Of a stretch of DNA of 5,838 nt, positions 5,710 through 5,838 are shown piece by piece. Position numbers and translations under genes: made by a program. The first letter of the stretch is position 1. The number at the start of each line of letters is the position of its first letter. This stretch comes from WJMT01 sp964611275. GTDB lineage: Bacteria > Acidobacteriota > Aminicenantia > Aminicenantales > Aminicenantaceae. Under the pieces are notes generated by a model. It ran no database searches, was not told the origin of the DNA, and was given only the letters and a program-made list of their open reading frames with translations. Where the stretch lies: the NCBI GenBank assembly GCA_964611275.1, contig CAZSZS010000154.1:1-5838 (forward strand), given 5' to 3'.

Positions 5710-5838
5710 TTGAAATTTCTATCCATCAATGAACAGATTTTTCTCATAGCCATATGGTGGCTCAAAGATGAGGCTTATGGAGTCAAAATCAGAGAAAAAA
5801 TCAAACAGATGACAGGCAGGGCCTATACCTTCGGCACT
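5710..5838 (+). CDS. PadR family regulator, 5' part (cut by window end)
   Basis: The first 43 codons of a PadR winged-helix regulator, open to the window end. The start is TTG at 5710 with AAGGAG seven bases upstream (5697-5702), which decides the start although no ATG precedes the motif. Residues read FLSINEQIFLIAIWWLKDEAYGVKIREKI, then TGRAYTFGT: the PadR helix-turn-helix, paralogous to the regulator at 4003-4335 (shared LS, E-I, AYGV-IR, GR and FG positions). By analogy with that operon and with the permease-tail relics, a plus-strand FtsX-type permease probably follows beyond the window; this is inference. Confidence 0.85.
   Translation, partial: MKFLSINEQIFLIAIWWLKDEAYGVKIREKIKQMTGRAYTFGT

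Noticed and set aside
5571..5765. Minus-strand open frame of 64 codons
   Set aside because: It runs across the palindrome, the ribosome site and the first codons of the second padR, with no domain; a shadow.

Overview
The window looks like a chromosomal accessory stretch from a bacterium of moderate G+C content. Several starts have clear Shine-Dalgarno sequences (GGAGG, AAGGAG), and some promoters resemble sigma-70 elements (TTGACA, extended TGATATAAT). A PadR regulator is coupled to a large FtsX/MacB-type permease, and the start of a second PadR gene lies nearby. Such PadR-permease pairs are common in Acidobacteriota, Aminicenantes-like and related Gram-negative lineages. The Shine-Dalgarno and sigma-70-like signals argue against Bacteroidota, whose permeases otherwise look similar. 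This placement is inference; no rRNA or marker gene is present.

Layout. (1) 33-1217, minus: a PLP-dependent trans-sulfuration family enzyme with its own extended -10 promoter at about 1251-1279. (2) 1382-4335, minus: a two-gene operon, PadR regulator then an 873-residue eight-helix ABC permease, joined by a TAATG stop/start overlap. No ATPase is encoded here. (3) 4336-4691: a promoter region for the PadR operon, a short plus-strand relic of another permease 3' end, a featureless stretch, and the hicAB control region with a 26-bp near-perfect palindrome. (4) 4692-5429, plus: a hicA-hicB type II toxin-antitoxin module. (5) 5430-5709: a second plus-strand permease-tail relic, then a 19-bp perfect palindrome. 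(6) 5710-5838, plus: the first 43 codons of a second PadR gene starting at TTG, cut by the window end.

How it fits together. The metabolic gene is independent of the rest. The right half reads as a rearranged array of PadR-permease cassettes. Two plus-strand fragments that each translate to ...DSLRYE-stop match the C-terminus of the intact minus-strand permease, and they flank the hicAB module as a 19/21 direct repeat about 1 kb apart. The simplest reading is that a toxin-antitoxin module was inserted, or was left after deletion, between decayed cassettes, with a new plus-strand cassette starting at 5710. I see no wholly new system; the flanking gene-tail repeats and the operators are the most useful observations.
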